64,000 nt of DNA from Chloroflexota bacterium (GCA_003243965.1 QHBO01000031.1:26455-90454), one strand, 5' to 3'. Positions 18,199 through 27,277 are shown, counted from the first letter of the stretch. Translations and numbers: made by a program. The notes: generated by a model not told the origin, from the sequence alone.

Positions 18199-18780
18199 TC
18201 AGCCCGGGTCGTCTCCGCGGATCACCAGGTCCGGCCGGTAGCGCGGCTCGTGGCCCGGCTGGGTCACGAGCCAATCGCGGAGCGCGCTCTCGGCGGTGGT
18301 GAATGCCAGCTCGGCCCACGGGATCTGGTCCGGACCAAAGTCGCGAACCTCGCTCGTCTCCGCGGCGGGCAGCGGCTCGCCGCCGACCACGGTCGCCTCG
18401 TAGATCAGGGTCACGATCCCCACCCGGGGGCGCGAGTAGACGCCGATCAGCCGGCCCACCTCGATCCGCAGCCGGGTCTCCTCCTCCGTCTCGCGGCGCG
18501 CGCCCTCCTGCGCCGATTCACCGAGCTCGAGGAAGCCGCCGGGATAGCTCCACAGGCCGGCTCCGGGCTCGATGGCCCGCCGCGCCAGGAAGACGCGGCC
18601 ACCGCGGACGGGCAGGGTGCCGACCACGAGGCGCGGATTGCGCCAGGTGACGTGGCCCTCGGGGCAGACGAGGCGCGGCCGATGGTCGCCCTCCAGCTCT
18701 TGCTCGCTGACCGGCTTCCCACACGCCGGGCAGAATCGCGGCTCAGCCCCGAGGGCGAGCGGCAGCTCGGTCTCCTCCAT
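18199..18780 (-). CDS. zinc-ribbon Nudix hydrolase
   Basis: Nudix-type pyrophosphohydrolase of 193 residues. An N-terminal zinc ribbon (FCPACGKPV ... LVCPEGH, residues about 17-43) precedes the Nudix fold. The Nudix box reads GGFLELGESAQEGARRETEEETRL. It keeps the metal-binding REXXEE glutamates, but the usual Gly and an aliphatic position near its end are Arg and Thr. Zinc-ribbon Nudix proteins include NudC-like NADH/RNA-decapping enzymes and ADP-ribose or nucleoside diphosphate hydrolases; the NudC SQPWPFPxS motif is not seen, so an ADP-ribose or related substrate is more likely. It is divergent from cysS. Confidence 0.87.
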   Translation of the reverse strand: MEETELPLALGAEPRFCPACGKPVSEQELEGDHRPRLVCPEGHVTWRNPRLVVGTLPVRGGRVFLARRAIEPGAGLWSYPGGFLELGESAQEGARRETEEETRLRIEVGRLIGVYSRPRVGIVTLIYEATVVGGEPLPAAETSEVRDFGPDQIPWAELAFTTAESALRDWLVTQPGHEPRYRPDLVIRGDDPG

Positions 18781-18822
18781 GGTGCCATGGTAGGCGGCGG
18801 ACCCCGACTAGAATGAGCTCCC

Positions 18823-20307
18823 GTGCCTGACCTGCTCGATCCGCCCGACCTGGCCGACCTGCCTGACCCGCGCGACCCGCCCGCACTGCGCCTCTACAAC
18901 TCGCTGGGTCGCCACGTCGAGCCCATCGAGCCGGTGACGCCCGGTCGCGTCACGATCTACACCTGCGGCAGCACGGTGTATCGCTATGCGCACATCGGGA
19001 ACCTGCGCACCTACCTCGCGGCGGACATCCTGCGCCGGGCCCTGGAGTACCTCGGCTACCAGGTCGTGCATGTCAAGAACATCACCGATGTCGGCCACAT
19101 GCGCGATGACACCTTCGACACCGGCGGGGACCGGCTGGAACTGGCGGCCGAGGTGGAGGGCAAGACGCCGCAGCAGATCGCCGACTTCTACACCGCCGCC
19201 TGGCTGGAGGACGAGGCGCTCCTCAACTTCCTGCCGGGCAGCGTGATGCCGCGTGCGACCGACCACATCGGCGAGATGCTGGAGCTGACCGCCACCCTCG
19301 TGGAGCGTGGTCTGGCGTACGAGGCGGACGGCACGATCTACTACGACGTCAGCGAGTTTCCCGACTACGGCAAGCTCTCCGGGCAGCGGCTCTCCGACCT
19401 GCGCGCCGGGCATCGGGTCGAGGTCGAGACCGACAAGCGCGACCCCGAGGACTTCGCGCTCTGGAAGCGGGCCGGAGGTGGACGCCTGATGCGCTGGCCG
19501 TCACCGTGGGGAGACGGCTTCCCCGGGTGGCACATCGAGTGCTCGGCGATGTCGATGAAGTACCTCGGCGAGCGCTTCGACGTCCACACCGGCGGGATCG
19601 ACCTCAAGTTCCCCCATCACGAGGACGAGATCGCGCAGAGCGAGGGCGTGGTCGGCCACCGGGTGGTGAGCCACTGGATGCACAGCGAGTTCCTGACCCT
19701 CGCCGACGCCAAGATGGCCAAGTCGGCTGGCAACATCATCCGCGTCAGCGACCTGGCCACCAAGGGCTTCGATCCGATGGCGTTCCGCTACCTGGCGCTG
19801 ACCGCCCACCACCGCAGCAAGCTGGACTTCACGACCAGCGCCATGGAGGCGGCCACCGCGGGCCTGCGCCGCCTGCGTCGTGCTGCGGCATCTCCCGCCC
19901 AGACCGATGGAGCCGCCGCGCCTATGGAACTCTCCGGTCCTGCCGCCCCGCCCGGGGCTGTCGCGTACCGGGATCGGTTCGTCACCGCGATCTCCGATGA
20001 CCTGGCCATGCCCCAGGCGCTGGCGGTGGCCCATGCCGTCGCCTCCGCCGACGATCTCGACGCTGCCGAGCGCCGCGCGCTGCTGCTGGACTTCGACCAG
20101 GTGCTCGGTCTGCGCCTGGGCGAGGCCGAGATACCGATGGCGTCCGGGGAGCTGCCCGTCGGCGCCCAGGAGCTGCTCCAACGACGGGCCGCCGCCCGCG
20201 CCGATCGGGATTTCGCGACCGCCGACACGCTGCGCGACCAGCTGGGCGAGATGGGCGTCGAGGTGCGGGACACACCCGAGGGCCAGGTGCCGAGCCTCCG
20301 CCGCTGA
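18823..20307 (+). CDS. cysS: cysteine-tRNA ligase
   Basis: Class I aminoacyl-tRNA synthetase charging tRNA-Cys, of 494 residues. The HIGH-type motif is [13 protein letters not shown] and the KMSKS motif is KMAKSAGN. The zinc/cysteine site appears as [17 protein letters not shown] and [12 protein letters not shown]. The C-terminal DALR-like helical and anticodon domain ends with [25 protein letters not shown], a family signature. Translation starts at GTG 18823; the first 20 residues are a Pro/Asp-rich extension ([17 protein letters not shown]) unusual for CysRS. A perfect hairpin follows the stop. Confidence 0.97.
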   Translation: MPDLLDPPDLADLPDPRDPPALRLYNSLGRHVEPIEPVTPGRVTIYTCGSTVYRYAHIGNLRTYLAADILRRALEYLGYQVVHVKNITDVGHMRDDTFDTGGDRLELAAEVEGKTPQQIADFYTAAWLEDEALLNFLPGSVMPRATDHIGEMLELTATLVERGLAYEADGTIYYDVSEFPDYGKLSGQRLSDLRAGHRVEVETDKRDPEDFALWKRAGGGRLMRWPSPWGDGFPGWHIECSAMSMKYLGERFDVHTGGIDLKFPHHEDEIAQSEGVVGHRVVSHWMHSEFLTLADAKMAKSAGNIIRVSDLATKGFDPMAFRYLALTAHHRSKLDFTTSAMEAATAGLRRLRRAAASPAQTDGAAAPMELSGPAAPPGAVAYRDRFVTAISDDLAMPQALAVAHAVASADDLDAAERRALLLDFDQVLGLRLGEAEIPMASGELPVGAQELLQRRAAARADRDFATADTLRDQLGEMGVEVRDTPEGQVPSLRR

Positions 20308-20313
20308 ATAGGC

Positions 20314-20344
20314 TGGGGTGCCGCCCGTCGCGGGCGGCACCCCA
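20314..20344. terminator. bidirectional hairpin between cysS and the PRC-barrel gene
   Basis: TGGGGTGCCGCCCG, loop TCG, CGGGCGGCACCCCA: a perfect 14-bp stem 6 bp after the cysS stop and 8 bp from the stop of the convergent gene. It is very GC-rich with no T run on either side. It is probably a shared transcript end. Confidence 0.8.
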
Positions 20345-20352
20345 GGCATCGG

Positions 20353-21051
20353 TTACTCCCGGGTCCGATCCGAGGCGGGCGCGATGTCCCCCTCGTGCTC
20401 GACATCGAGCTCCTCACGGCGCACGGGCTCGCTGACCTGCTGCGTCTCCTGGTGCGCGGTCTTGCCAACCGCCACTTCCTCGACCACTCGTGGCTCCTTG
20501 GTGATCTCGACCTCCTCGGCCATCACCGGAACGCTCACCTGTTGCTCGCTGAAGGCGTCGGCCGAGTCCGCGGGCCGGTCGACCCGGGTTCGCTGGATCT
20601 CGACCTCTTCGTGATGGACCGGAACGTCGATCGACTGCTCCTCCTCGACGACGTCCTTGGAGAGACGCACCTCACCGGTCTGCACCGGGCGGGTCCCGGC
20701 CTGGAGCTGCTCCTCCCGCAGCTCGATGCGCTCGCCATCGCTGGCGCGAACATCGGTCTGTCCGGTCGCCGCCGTCTCACGCTCGTAGGCCGAGGCTGTA
20801 TCGGGCGCGGCCTCGGGAGCGGCATCCCAGCCCATGCCTTCGATCGAGTCCTTGGTGGCGTCCACCGTCAGGCCGTCATCGGCCGTATCGGTGATCGCGC
20901 TCTCGGGGATGTAGATGTCCTTCGGGAAGAAGATGCCCTTGCTGACCACAACGTAGTTCGGACCAATCTCCGACACGTTGCCGATCTTCTCCCCGTCGCT
21001 GCCGTAGACCGTCGCTCCGTCCTGGATCTGGCCCATGAACGAGTCCTTCAT
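20353..21051 (-). CDS. PRC-barrel / DUF2382 (YsnF/AvaK-type) protein
   Basis: Protein of 232 residues. The N-terminal part (MGQIQDGATVYGSDGEKIGNVSEIGPNYVVVS) is a PRC-barrel-like fold. The C-terminal 130 residues show the repeated beta pattern of DUF2382: ELREEQLQAGTRPVQTGEVRLSKDVV, QSIDVPVHHEEVEIQRTRV and VSVPVMAEEVEITKEPRVVEEVAVGK. Such proteins are usually stress-induced and cytoplasmic; the biochemical role is unknown. The start is MKDSF at 21051 or MGQIQ five residues later. It is convergent with cysS and 73 bp downstream of the DUF-like gene at 21125. Confidence 0.85.
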   Translation of the reverse strand: MKDSFMGQIQDGATVYGSDGEKIGNVSEIGPNYVVVSKGIFFPKDIYIPESAITDTADDGLTVDATKDSIEGMGWDAAPEAAPDTASAYERETAATGQTDVRASDGERIELREEQLQAGTRPVQTGEVRLSKDVVEEEQSIDVPVHHEEVEIQRTRVDRPADSADAFSEQQVSVPVMAEEVEITKEPRVVEEVAVGKTAHQETQQVSEPVRREELDVEHEGDIAPASDRTRE

Positions 21052-21124
21052 TGGTGTTCTCCCCTTCTGCGTTGTGCGTTGTCCCGCCGCGACTCGGCGG
21101 CTGGTTGAAATATCGGCGCCCGGC

Positions 21125-21640
21125 TCAGCGCCGGGTCATCAGCTTCTGGACCGCCATGGCAGCGATGCCGCCCAGCACCGCCCTGCCGATCCCGCCGCCG
21201 AGGAGACCACCGCCGCTCCCGAGGTTGGCTCCGGTCCCCGCCTGCGCTCCGGCGCCACCCATGCCTCCGGCGCCCAGCAACTGGGCGAGGAGACCGGGCT
21301 GCTGCTGGTGGAGGCCGGTGGCAATCTGCGCGAGCGACCCGGGGTCCTGAAGGGACTCCGGCTGCCCGCTGTAGCCGGGCAACTCAACGCCCTGCTGGTT
21401 GGCGCTCTGCTGCAGCTGCTGGCCAAACTGCGCGCGCTGGTCCGGCGACAGGCGCGAGAACGCCTCCTGCGCCGATTGCTGGTAGACGTCGGCCGGAAGC
21501 TGCGGCGCGACCTGCTGATAGTGGCTCACCGCCTCGGCATCGGTGATGCCGTCCTGCGGAGCGCCCTGGTTGTAGCGCTGCGTGAAGTCTTCGAGGCCGG
21601 CGCCCTGCCCGCCGGACATCAGCTTGCCGAGAAGATCCAT
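21125..21640 (-). CDS. Gln/Gly-rich hypothetical protein
   Basis: Protein of 171 residues starting MDLLGKLMSGGQGAGLEDF after a GGGGAG ribosome site. The first 110 residues are helical and Gln-rich (FTQRYNQGAP, ADVYQQSAQEAFSRLSPDQRAQFGQQLQQS). The last part is Gly-rich with a GxxxG hydrophobic end (GGGLLGGGIGRAVLGGIAAMAVQKLMTRR) that could insert in membranes. The longer track ORF upstream of 21640 reads through a terminator and repeat and is rejected. It lies upstream of the PRC-barrel/DUF2382 gene on the same strand, so a shared stress role is possible. No family name is certain. Confidence 0.75.
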   Translation of the reverse strand: MDLLGKLMSGGQGAGLEDFTQRYNQGAPQDGITDAEAVSHYQQVAPQLPADVYQQSAQEAFSRLSPDQRAQFGQQLQQSANQQGVELPGYSGQPESLQDPGSLAQIATGLHQQQPGLLAQLLGAGGMGGAGAQAGTGANLGSGGGLLGGGIGRAVLGGIAAMAVQKLMTRR

Positions 21641-21657
21641 GGGTGCTCCCCCTGCGG

Positions 21658-21685
21658 TTTGATGCCCCCCATTTGATGCCCCCCA
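21658..21685. repeat. 14-bp tandem repeat upstream of 21640 gene
   Basis: TTTGATGCCCCCCA is repeated exactly twice, head to tail, 18 bp upstream of the start codon at 21640 on the minus strand. On the coding strand it reads TGGGGGGCATCAAA twice. The place between promoter and ribosome site suits an operator or leader element, but nothing proves that. Confidence 0.8.
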
Positions 21686-21729
21686 ATTGCAGGGTCCGTG
21701 CCGTGCGTCGCGCAGGACGCCGGCACGCG

Positions 21730-21759
21730 AAGAGGCCGGCTCATCGGAGCCGGCCTCTT
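21730..21759 (-). terminator. intrinsic terminator of the secreted-protein gene
   Basis: AAGAGGCCGGCTC, loop ATCG, GAGCCGGCCTCTT gives a perfect 13-bp stem about 50 bp downstream of the stop at 21813. A TT/AA end flanks the stem. It separates the secreted protein from the Gln-rich gene downstream. Confidence 0.75.
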
Positions 21760-21812
21760 TGACGGGTCTTGGTGAGCCGCCGACGTTCGCCGGCTCGAGT
21801 CGGGGCGGGTGG

Positions 21813-22877
21813 CTAGGCGCGCCGCCCGCGGAGGTTGAGGGTGAACAGACCCAGCAGCGAACCGAGGAACAGAGCCGCGAAGAGCGGCAGCCACGGGCCG
21901 TTGGAGGTCGAGGAGAGCGCGGTGTTCGGGACACCCCCCGGGGTTCCGGTGGCACCCTGCACCGACTGCTGGGGCGCCGTGCTCCCCTTGGGGCTGGGGC
22001 TTGGAGTCGAGGTGCTGCCGCTCACGCTCTGGGTGGGCGTGGGCTTTGGGGTCGGTGTGCTGACCGCGCACAGGCCGAAGTCAGCCCGCGCGTTGTAGTA
22101 CTTGTGCCGATCGAGGCCGCTGTTGGCCTCCTCGACCATGACCTGGATCTGGTTCGAGAAGGACGTCGAGCTGCCCGGCGCAAAGGTCACCGAGTAGGGT
22201 TCCTGGATGGCCGTCGTCCCGGGGTTCATGACGGCGCCGACGAGGCCCGCCACCGAGGTCTGGCTCAGGATGGTCGCCCCGGAGTAGACCGTGTCACGCG
22301 CGACGCGGACCCGGATGGCGACCGAGTTGGGGTTGCCCGCCGGCGTGTGCCGAACGATGGTGATGGCGCCGGTGACCGTCACCGTGCCGTCGGTGTTGGT
22401 GGTTGCGCAGCTCGCCGTCTTGCTGACGCCGACGCTGATCTTGCTGCCGCTCGAGGGATTCGGCACGGCGCCCCCACCTGCGCAGAAGCCGATCTTGCTG
22501 AGCTCGCCGGTTGAGCCCTTGACGTCACTGGCCTTGACCGTCCCCGCGGTCTCAGGAGCGTCGAGGGTGTAGTTCTGGGTGATGGACCCCGAGGTGATCA
22601 CCAGACCGATGATCTTGCTGGAGCTCCACCACTGGGCGGTCATGCCGTCACCGGCGACGACGACGCCGTTCGGGGCGCCGCTGGTCCATGAGCCGCCGGA
22701 CTGGTTGAAGGTCGCGACGAGGGACGTCGAGCCGGGGCAGCCCTCGACGGCCGCGGGGGTCTGTGATTGGGCGAAGGCCGGAATCGCGAACGCGGCGACC
22801 GCGAGCGTGGTTCCGAGAGATAGGGATGAGATGAGCGCGCGGAGACCCGAAGATCTAGACCTAGTACGTGTGAACAT
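21813..22877 (-). CDS. exported surface protein with LPxTG-like C-terminal tail
   Basis: Protein of 354 residues beginning MFTRTRSRSSGLRALISS, a basic then hydrophobic signal peptide ending near AFAQS. GGGAGGAA lies upstream of the ATG at 22877, which I chose over the longer track start. The outside part is Ser/Thr/Gly-rich and beta-like, with a Cys pair in the first half and LCAV before a Pro/Thr/Ser linker (STPTPKPTPTQS). The end is a tripartite sorting-like signal: GVPNTALSS, a hydrophobic helix (WLPLFAALFLGSLLGLFTL) and RGRRA. This would suit a sortase-like or rhomboid-type anchor. No sortase is in the window. The function of the outside domain is unknown. Confidence 0.78.
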   Translation of the reverse strand: MFTRTRSRSSGLRALISSLSLGTTLAVAAFAIPAFAQSQTPAAVEGCPGSTSLVATFNQSGGSWTSGAPNGVVVAGDGMTAQWWSSSKIIGLVITSGSITQNYTLDAPETAGTVKASDVKGSTGELSKIGFCAGGGAVPNPSSGSKISVGVSKTASCATTNTDGTVTVTGAITIVRHTPAGNPNSVAIRVRVARDTVYSGATILSQTSVAGLVGAVMNPGTTAIQEPYSVTFAPGSSTSFSNQIQVMVEEANSGLDRHKYYNARADFGLCAVSTPTPKPTPTQSVSGSTSTPSPSPKGSTAPQQSVQGATGTPGGVPNTALSSTSNGPWLPLFAALFLGSLLGLFTLNLRGRRA

Positions 22878-22905
22878 CGATCGCCAGTTCCTCCCTGGTC
22901 GCAAG

Positions 22906-22924
22906 TGCCATTCCGCGAATGGCA
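22906..22924 (-). other. 5' leader hairpin before the surface-protein gene
   Basis: TGCCATTC-CGC-GAATGGCA is a perfect 8-bp stem with a 3-base loop, just upstream of the GGGAGGAA ribosome site of the gene starting at 22877. It may shield or stabilise the leader. I compared it with c-di-GMP and c-di-AMP riboswitch cores and saw no match. Confidence 0.55.
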
Positions 22925-22980
22925 TCGGTTACGTCCTTGCCAGGCGCGATGGCGCAAGACTAGGACATCCGGGACCGGGC

Positions 22981-22991
22981 GACTAGTACTT
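22981..22991 (-). promoter_or_regulatory. AAGTACTAGTC motif upstream of surface-protein gene
   Basis: The minus strand has AAGTACTAGTC about 105 bp before the start at 22877. A related GTCCTAGTC sits at 22967-22975, 14 bp away in the same direction. The identical 11-mer is found at 43176-43186 upstream of the GtrA fusion gene. It could be a regulator site; evidence is only the shared word and the intergenic position. Confidence 0.3.
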
Positions 22992-23168
22992 TGGAGGGGC
23001 GGAGACCCAGATTACGGTGCCGAACCGCAACGAACCGATAGGCCTGCTCCCCACACACGGCGTCCCCAGCTGACACCGCCGGGCCGTACCACCCATAACC
23101 CTCCGGGATCGCATCGTGCCGGCACTCACCGCTCCGCAGCGCACCCCCGCGCGGGCCGACCGATGGTC

Positions 23169-24431
23169 CTAGCTCGCGTCGGTCTCCGATGGACCGGGGA
23201 GGACCGTCTCTGACGGAGCGGGCGCGCCGCTGGGCAGCGGCCGCGGGGTCCCGGAGCCGGACGGCGGGGCGGCGTGGCAGGTGCCGGTGCCCGAATCGGT
23301 GAAGGTCTCGCCGGCGACCGGGACGAAGTCCCATCGGTATGCCCCCTTGCCCAGCGTCAGCTTCAGGACGCCGAAGGTGGGCTGGTCGCGGACCTCGCTG
23401 TTGGCGCGGATGGTATGGAATCGGTAGTGGTTCTTGCCGCCGGTGCCGACCACGAACTCGCGGACTCCGAACCCCGGGTCGGCCTGGGCGCTCGGGTCCT
23501 GGGGCGCAAAGCGCTCGTAATCATGGTCGTGGCCGTTGATCACGATCTCCGCGCCCGCGTCGTACAGGGTCCGGAAGATGTCCTTCATGATCGGGTCGTT
23601 GCCGTGCACGCCGGAGCTGAAGACCGGGTGGTGCCAGTACGCAACCACGCACTGGGTGGGGTGAGCGCGCAGATCGTCCGCCAGCCACTGCTGCTGGGCT
23701 GATCCCATTCCGCAGCCGCCGATCTTGGCGCAGTTCGAGTTGAGCGCGTAGACCCGCCAGCCGGCGATGTCGAAGGCATAGAAGCCGCGGTTGATGGCCC
23801 CCGCCGCGGGGCCCCAGTAGTCGAAGTAGCCGGCCGCGCGCGGAGTGCCGTACTCGTGGTTGCCCGGGACCGGCCGCGTGCGGTCGCGGAAGCGTCCCCA
23901 GGTGGGGTCGTAGCAATCGGCGAACTGCTTGGCGGTGCCGCTGTTGTAGGCAAGGTCGCCCGCCACGATGACGGTGCCGGAGATGCCGGATACCAGGCTC
24001 GCGGTCCTGGAGTCGGCCGGCTCGCTGCACGAGGCCACGTCGCCGGCGGCGATCAGGACCGGGGCATCCGCCGTCGCGGTGGGCGTGCCGGTTACCTCCA
24101 GTGAGGTGGTGGCGGTGACGTTGCCGACCACGGCCTCGATCCGATAGACGCCGGCCGCGGTGGTGTCCGGGACGATCAGCCGCGTGGAGAAGGCGCCGGA
24201 GGCGATGGTCCGGAACCGAACGACGTGAGGCGTGGGGCCTTGGAGGGTCAACGTTCCGTCGACGTCCGGCGGGAAGCCGTTGCCGGTGACGCTGACCTCC
24301 TGCGCGGGCGTTGCACTTCCCGGGTTGAGCGCGACGTGCGGATCGGTCAGCAGCTTGGCTGCGATCAGGCCGCCGGCGAGCAGGAGCAGGGCGACGAGGA
24401 GAACGAGACGTCTGACGGGGGGTCGCTGCAT
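23169..24431 (-). CDS. secreted metallophosphatase with Ig-like N-terminal domain
   Basis: Exported or membrane-anchored calcineurin-like phosphoesterase of 420 residues. The N terminus (VRRLVLLVALLLLAGGLIAAKLL) is a signal anchor. Residues about 30-115 form an IPT/TIG-like Ig domain (ALNPGSATPAQEVSVTGNGFPP). The catalytic domain has every metal block: AAGDVASC, AGDLAYNSG, PGNHEYG, YWHHPVFSSG and INGHDHDYERFAP. A Pro/Ser-rich tail follows. Extra Cys residues (SNCAKIGGCGMG) may form a disulfide outside the cell. It likely cleaves phosphomonoesters or diesters; the substrate is unknown. It is closely similar in its catalytic domain to the next gene, at 24594. Confidence 0.9.
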   Translation of the reverse strand: MQRPPVRRLVLLVALLLLAGGLIAAKLLTDPHVALNPGSATPAQEVSVTGNGFPPDVDGTLTLQGPTPHVVRFRTIASGAFSTRLIVPDTTAAGVYRIEAVVGNVTATTSLEVTGTPTATADAPVLIAAGDVASCSEPADSRTASLVSGISGTVIVAGDLAYNSGTAKQFADCYDPTWGRFRDRTRPVPGNHEYGTPRAAGYFDYWGPAAGAINRGFYAFDIAGWRVYALNSNCAKIGGCGMGSAQQQWLADDLRAHPTQCVVAYWHHPVFSSGVHGNDPIMKDIFRTLYDAGAEIVINGHDHDYERFAPQDPSAQADPGFGVREFVVGTGGKNHYRFHTIRANSEVRDQPTFGVLKLTLGKGAYRWDFVPVAGETFTDSGTGTCHAAPPSGSGTPRPLPSGAPAPSETVLPGPSETDAS

Positions 24432-24593
24432 CGGGGGAAGGCTCCATGCTCACCCGCTGCGGACGGGCTGCCAGCGGGTGGCCGGGGGATGATAGCCGCG
24501 ATCCGGGGAAGGGTTCTGTGGCCCTATCGAGCCAGTACCCGCTAGGCGCTCAGCGGCCGATGGCCTGGGCGGCGGGCGCCCGGTCGCTCCCTG

Positions 24594-27008
24594 TCAGGGA
24601 CCGATGCGCGAGGTATCGAACACCACGTCGTCGTAGGTGACGTTCCAGCTGCCGCCAGTCGCGACCTCACCGATCTGCAGCTTGCCGATGGGGGTCGTGC
24701 CCCAGTCCCCGGTGAGCGGCGGGTTGAAGGCCACCAGGCTGCCGTCCAGCCACACGTCGGCGGAGCTGCCGGCGCCGCTGACCGAGAGGCGGATCTCCAG
24801 GGAGTGCCACGCGTCGGAGGTGAAGGCGGTGGCGCTGTCGGCCACCGTGGCGCACGGCGTCGGGTAGTCACGGCACAGCCGCAGCTTGCCGTTCAGCACG
24901 GAAAGTGTCAGCAGCGAGACGTCGGCGGCCGTCCGCAGGCGCATCAGCTTCACCTCGGCTGACGATCCGGAGGCGAGGTAGATATAGCTGCGGAAGTAGC
25001 CAGTGGCGACCGCCACGCTCAGGTTGCGCTTCGCGTACGCGGCACCGGTGGTGGTGATCGCCTGCGCCGCAAAGCTGCCGGCATGGACGCGCGCGCCCTG
25101 CACGGTCCACTTGCCGCTGGTGCCGCTGCTCGTCCAGTTGGTCATGCTGCCGAGCTCGAAATCATCGGAGAAGACGGCGTTCGCGGCCGCCGAGGCGGGC
25201 GTGGTGACCGGCGCCGGGGCGCTGAACGCTGACCAGTTGCGGGCAGCATCGCGCGCGCGAACCGTGTAGCTGTAGGTGGTCGCGGCCCGCGCGGTGGTAT
25301 CGGTGTAGGTGAGTGCCGTGCCGACGACGGTGGCGATCGGCTGTCCATCGCGGTCGATCTCGTAGCCGGTGACCGCAACGTTATCGGTCGAGGCGCTCCA
25401 GGACAGGTCCACCGCGGTCGGTGAGCTGGCGGTGGCGGTCAGGCCGGACGGAACGCTGGGCGGAGAGGTATCGGTGCTCGAGCCGCAGCTGGCCGTGCCG
25501 GAATCGGTGAACGTGGCGCCGGAGACCGGCAGGAACTGCCAGTCGTAGCGGCCTGCCCCCAGGGTCAGCTTCAGCGCCCCGAACGTTCCGGTGTCCCGCA
25601 CCTCGCTGTTGGCCTGGCTTGTCAAGAACCCGTAATGGCTCTTGCCGCCGGTGCCCACCACAAACTCGCGGATGCCGCTTGGATCGGCCGTTCCCAAGGC
25701 GTCCTGGGGCGCGAAGCGCTCGTAGTCGTGGTCGTGCCCATTGAGCACCACGTCGGCGCCCGCGGTGTACAGGTCGGCCCAGATGGCCTGCATGAAGGTC
25801 GCGTTCCCGTGCTCGCCGGAGGTGAAGCGCGGGTGGTGCCAATACGCCGCGATGCACTCGGCCGGGTGCGCGGCCAGATCCGCCTTCAGCCACTGCTCCT
25901 GCGCCGATCCGGCCCCACAGCCCCCGATCGCGCTGCAGTTGGAGTTAACCGCCACGATGTGCCAGGTCCCGATGTCGTAGCTGTAGTAGCCCTTGGTGGG
26001 GTCGCCGGCCAGCGCGCCGAAGTAGTCATAGTAGCCGGCCGCGCCGGGTGTCCCGTACTCGTGGTTCCCCGGGGCGGGCTTGGTGACCCCCAGAAATCGG
26101 CCCCACGTCGGCGCAAACGCGGCGTTGAAGTTCGCCAGGCTGCCGGTCTCGTACTGGTTGTCGCCCAGGAGCAGGACGGCGTTCGGACTCTCGGCCGCGA
26201 TCAGGTTGGCCGTCGCCGCCTGCTGGCAGGTGGTGGTGGTCCCCAGGCCGCCCCTGTAGCTGGGGTCCGCCGGGTCGCAGGAGATGTCGCCGGCGGCCAT
26301 GATCACCGGCTCGGCCCGATTCGGCGGGGTCGGTGCCGGCGTGCTGCCCGGGGGTGTCGGCGTCGGCGAGAGAGTGGGTGAAGCGGTCGTCGTGGGCGTC
26401 GGGGTCGGCGAGGGCGTCGGAGCCGGGGGCGGCGTGAAGGTCACGACCAGCTGTGGGCCGCGGCCCTGCGTATCCTCGCGCGATGCGTAGTTGGCGCCGT
26501 CCGCCGACGTGCTCGACGCGCGGAAGCTGTACGTCCCGTCCGCACGGACCGCGCTCGTGACGTCGAGCTCGTACCAGCCGCCCGTGGCTACCGCACCGAG
26601 CGTTCCGACGGTCGTGGTGCCCGCCGGCGCGTTGTTCCAGGTTACCGATGACTCGCTCCAGGCGGTGGCCGTCAGCGTGAAGGTGCCGCCCACGCGCGAG
26701 GGATCGGTGGCGTACAGGCGCAGCCTGGCGCTGTCGACCGTGCCGAGGCCGATCCCTGTCAGCGTGAACCCCACCAGGAAGTTCTTCACCGGGCTGTTGT
26801 CGACCTGCAGGCTCGAGGCCGAGCCGGCGTTCGTCGAGGGCTTCGACTTCTGGATGTAGGCGTCCGCCACGGCCAGTGCGGTGATGGCGCTCGGCGAGGC
26901 GGCGGCTGCGGCGAGCTGCCAGCTGGTGCCCACCGAGCCCAGGGAGAAGGCGACGAACACCGCGCCGACGACCAGAGTGGCGACGCGAGACTGCCTGAAC
27001 GGGCGCAT
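24594..27008 (-). CDS. large secreted multidomain metallophosphatase
   Basis: Exported protein of 804 residues starting MRPFRQSRVATLVVG with a signal peptide. Domain order: a DNRLRE/CBM96-like beta domain (AVADAYIQKSKPSTNAGSAS, about 40-185); a Pro/Thr linker; the phosphoesterase domain (about 235-505) with AAGDISCDP, LLGDNQYETG, PGNHEYG, YWHHPRFTSG and NGHDHDYERFAP, all intact; an FN3 domain (PPSVPSGLTATASS); and a C-terminal LamG-like beta-sandwich (FSDDFELGSMTNW to YDDVVFDTSRIG). The end domain is shared with the divergent gene at 27278. The architecture suits a polymer-bound extracellular phosphatase. ATG at 27008 was preferred because a GGGGGAG site precedes it and the signal peptide starts there. 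Confidence 0.9.
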   Translation of the reverse strand: MRPFRQSRVATLVVGAVFVAFSLGSVGTSWQLAAAAASPSAITALAVADAYIQKSKPSTNAGSASSLQVDNSPVKNFLVGFTLTGIGLGTVDSARLRLYATDPSRVGGTFTLTATAWSESSVTWNNAPAGTTTVGTLGAVATGGWYELDVTSAVRADGTYSFRASSTSADGANYASREDTQGRGPQLVVTFTPPPAPTPSPTPTPTTTASPTLSPTPTPPGSTPAPTPPNRAEPVIMAAGDISCDPADPSYRGGLGTTTTCQQAATANLIAAESPNAVLLLGDNQYETGSLANFNAAFAPTWGRFLGVTKPAPGNHEYGTPGAAGYYDYFGALAGDPTKGYYSYDIGTWHIVAVNSNCSAIGGCGAGSAQEQWLKADLAAHPAECIAAYWHHPRFTSGEHGNATFMQAIWADLYTAGADVVLNGHDHDYERFAPQDALGTADPSGIREFVVGTGGKSHYGFLTSQANSEVRDTGTFGALKLTLGAGRYDWQFLPVSGATFTDSGTASCGSSTDTSPPSVPSGLTATASSPTAVDLSWSASTDNVAVTGYEIDRDGQPIATVVGTALTYTDTTARAATTYSYTVRARDAARNWSAFSAPAPVTTPASAAANAVFSDDFELGSMTNWTSSGTSGKWTVQGARVHAGSFAAQAITTTGAAYAKRNLSVAVATGYFRSYIYLASGSSAEVKLMRLRTAADVSLLTLSVLNGKLRLCRDYPTPCATVADSATAFTSDAWHSLEIRLSVSGAGSSADVWLDGSLVAFNPPLTGDWGTTPIGKLQIGEVATGGSWNVTYDDVVFDTSRIGP

Positions 27009-27277
27009 GCGCTCCCCCTGAGGGTCGGGCCAGCCGGCTTGGCCAGCCACCGACCGGACTGGTACGAATGGTACGCCGCCAGGCGCGGTACGTCACCCTG
27101 AACGCCAGAGGTACCACCTCTTCCGTTGCCTCCTGCCAACATCTTGTGCACAAATCCGGCACGTATCCACACCGCGGGCGGTCTTCGCCAGTAGACGGCC
27201 AGTACCCGCGATGGTTAAATGGTCCCGGCCGAATTAACGGACCTCTAGTGCCAAACCGACTGCCCCGGGGGAACCTC

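Noticed and set aside
22878-22990. Possible c-di-GMP or c-di-AMP riboswitch in the leader of the surface-protein gene
   Set aside because: There is a hairpin, but the conserved GCAAACC/CGCAAAGCC cores or ydaO-type blocks are not present.
22960-23334. 124-aa reverse ORF reading YGWYGPAVSAGDAVCGEQ in the gap upstream of the surface-protein gene
   Set aside because: It starts inside the phosphatase gene out of frame and has no ribosome site; the gap part could be a gene remnant but no family is recognised.
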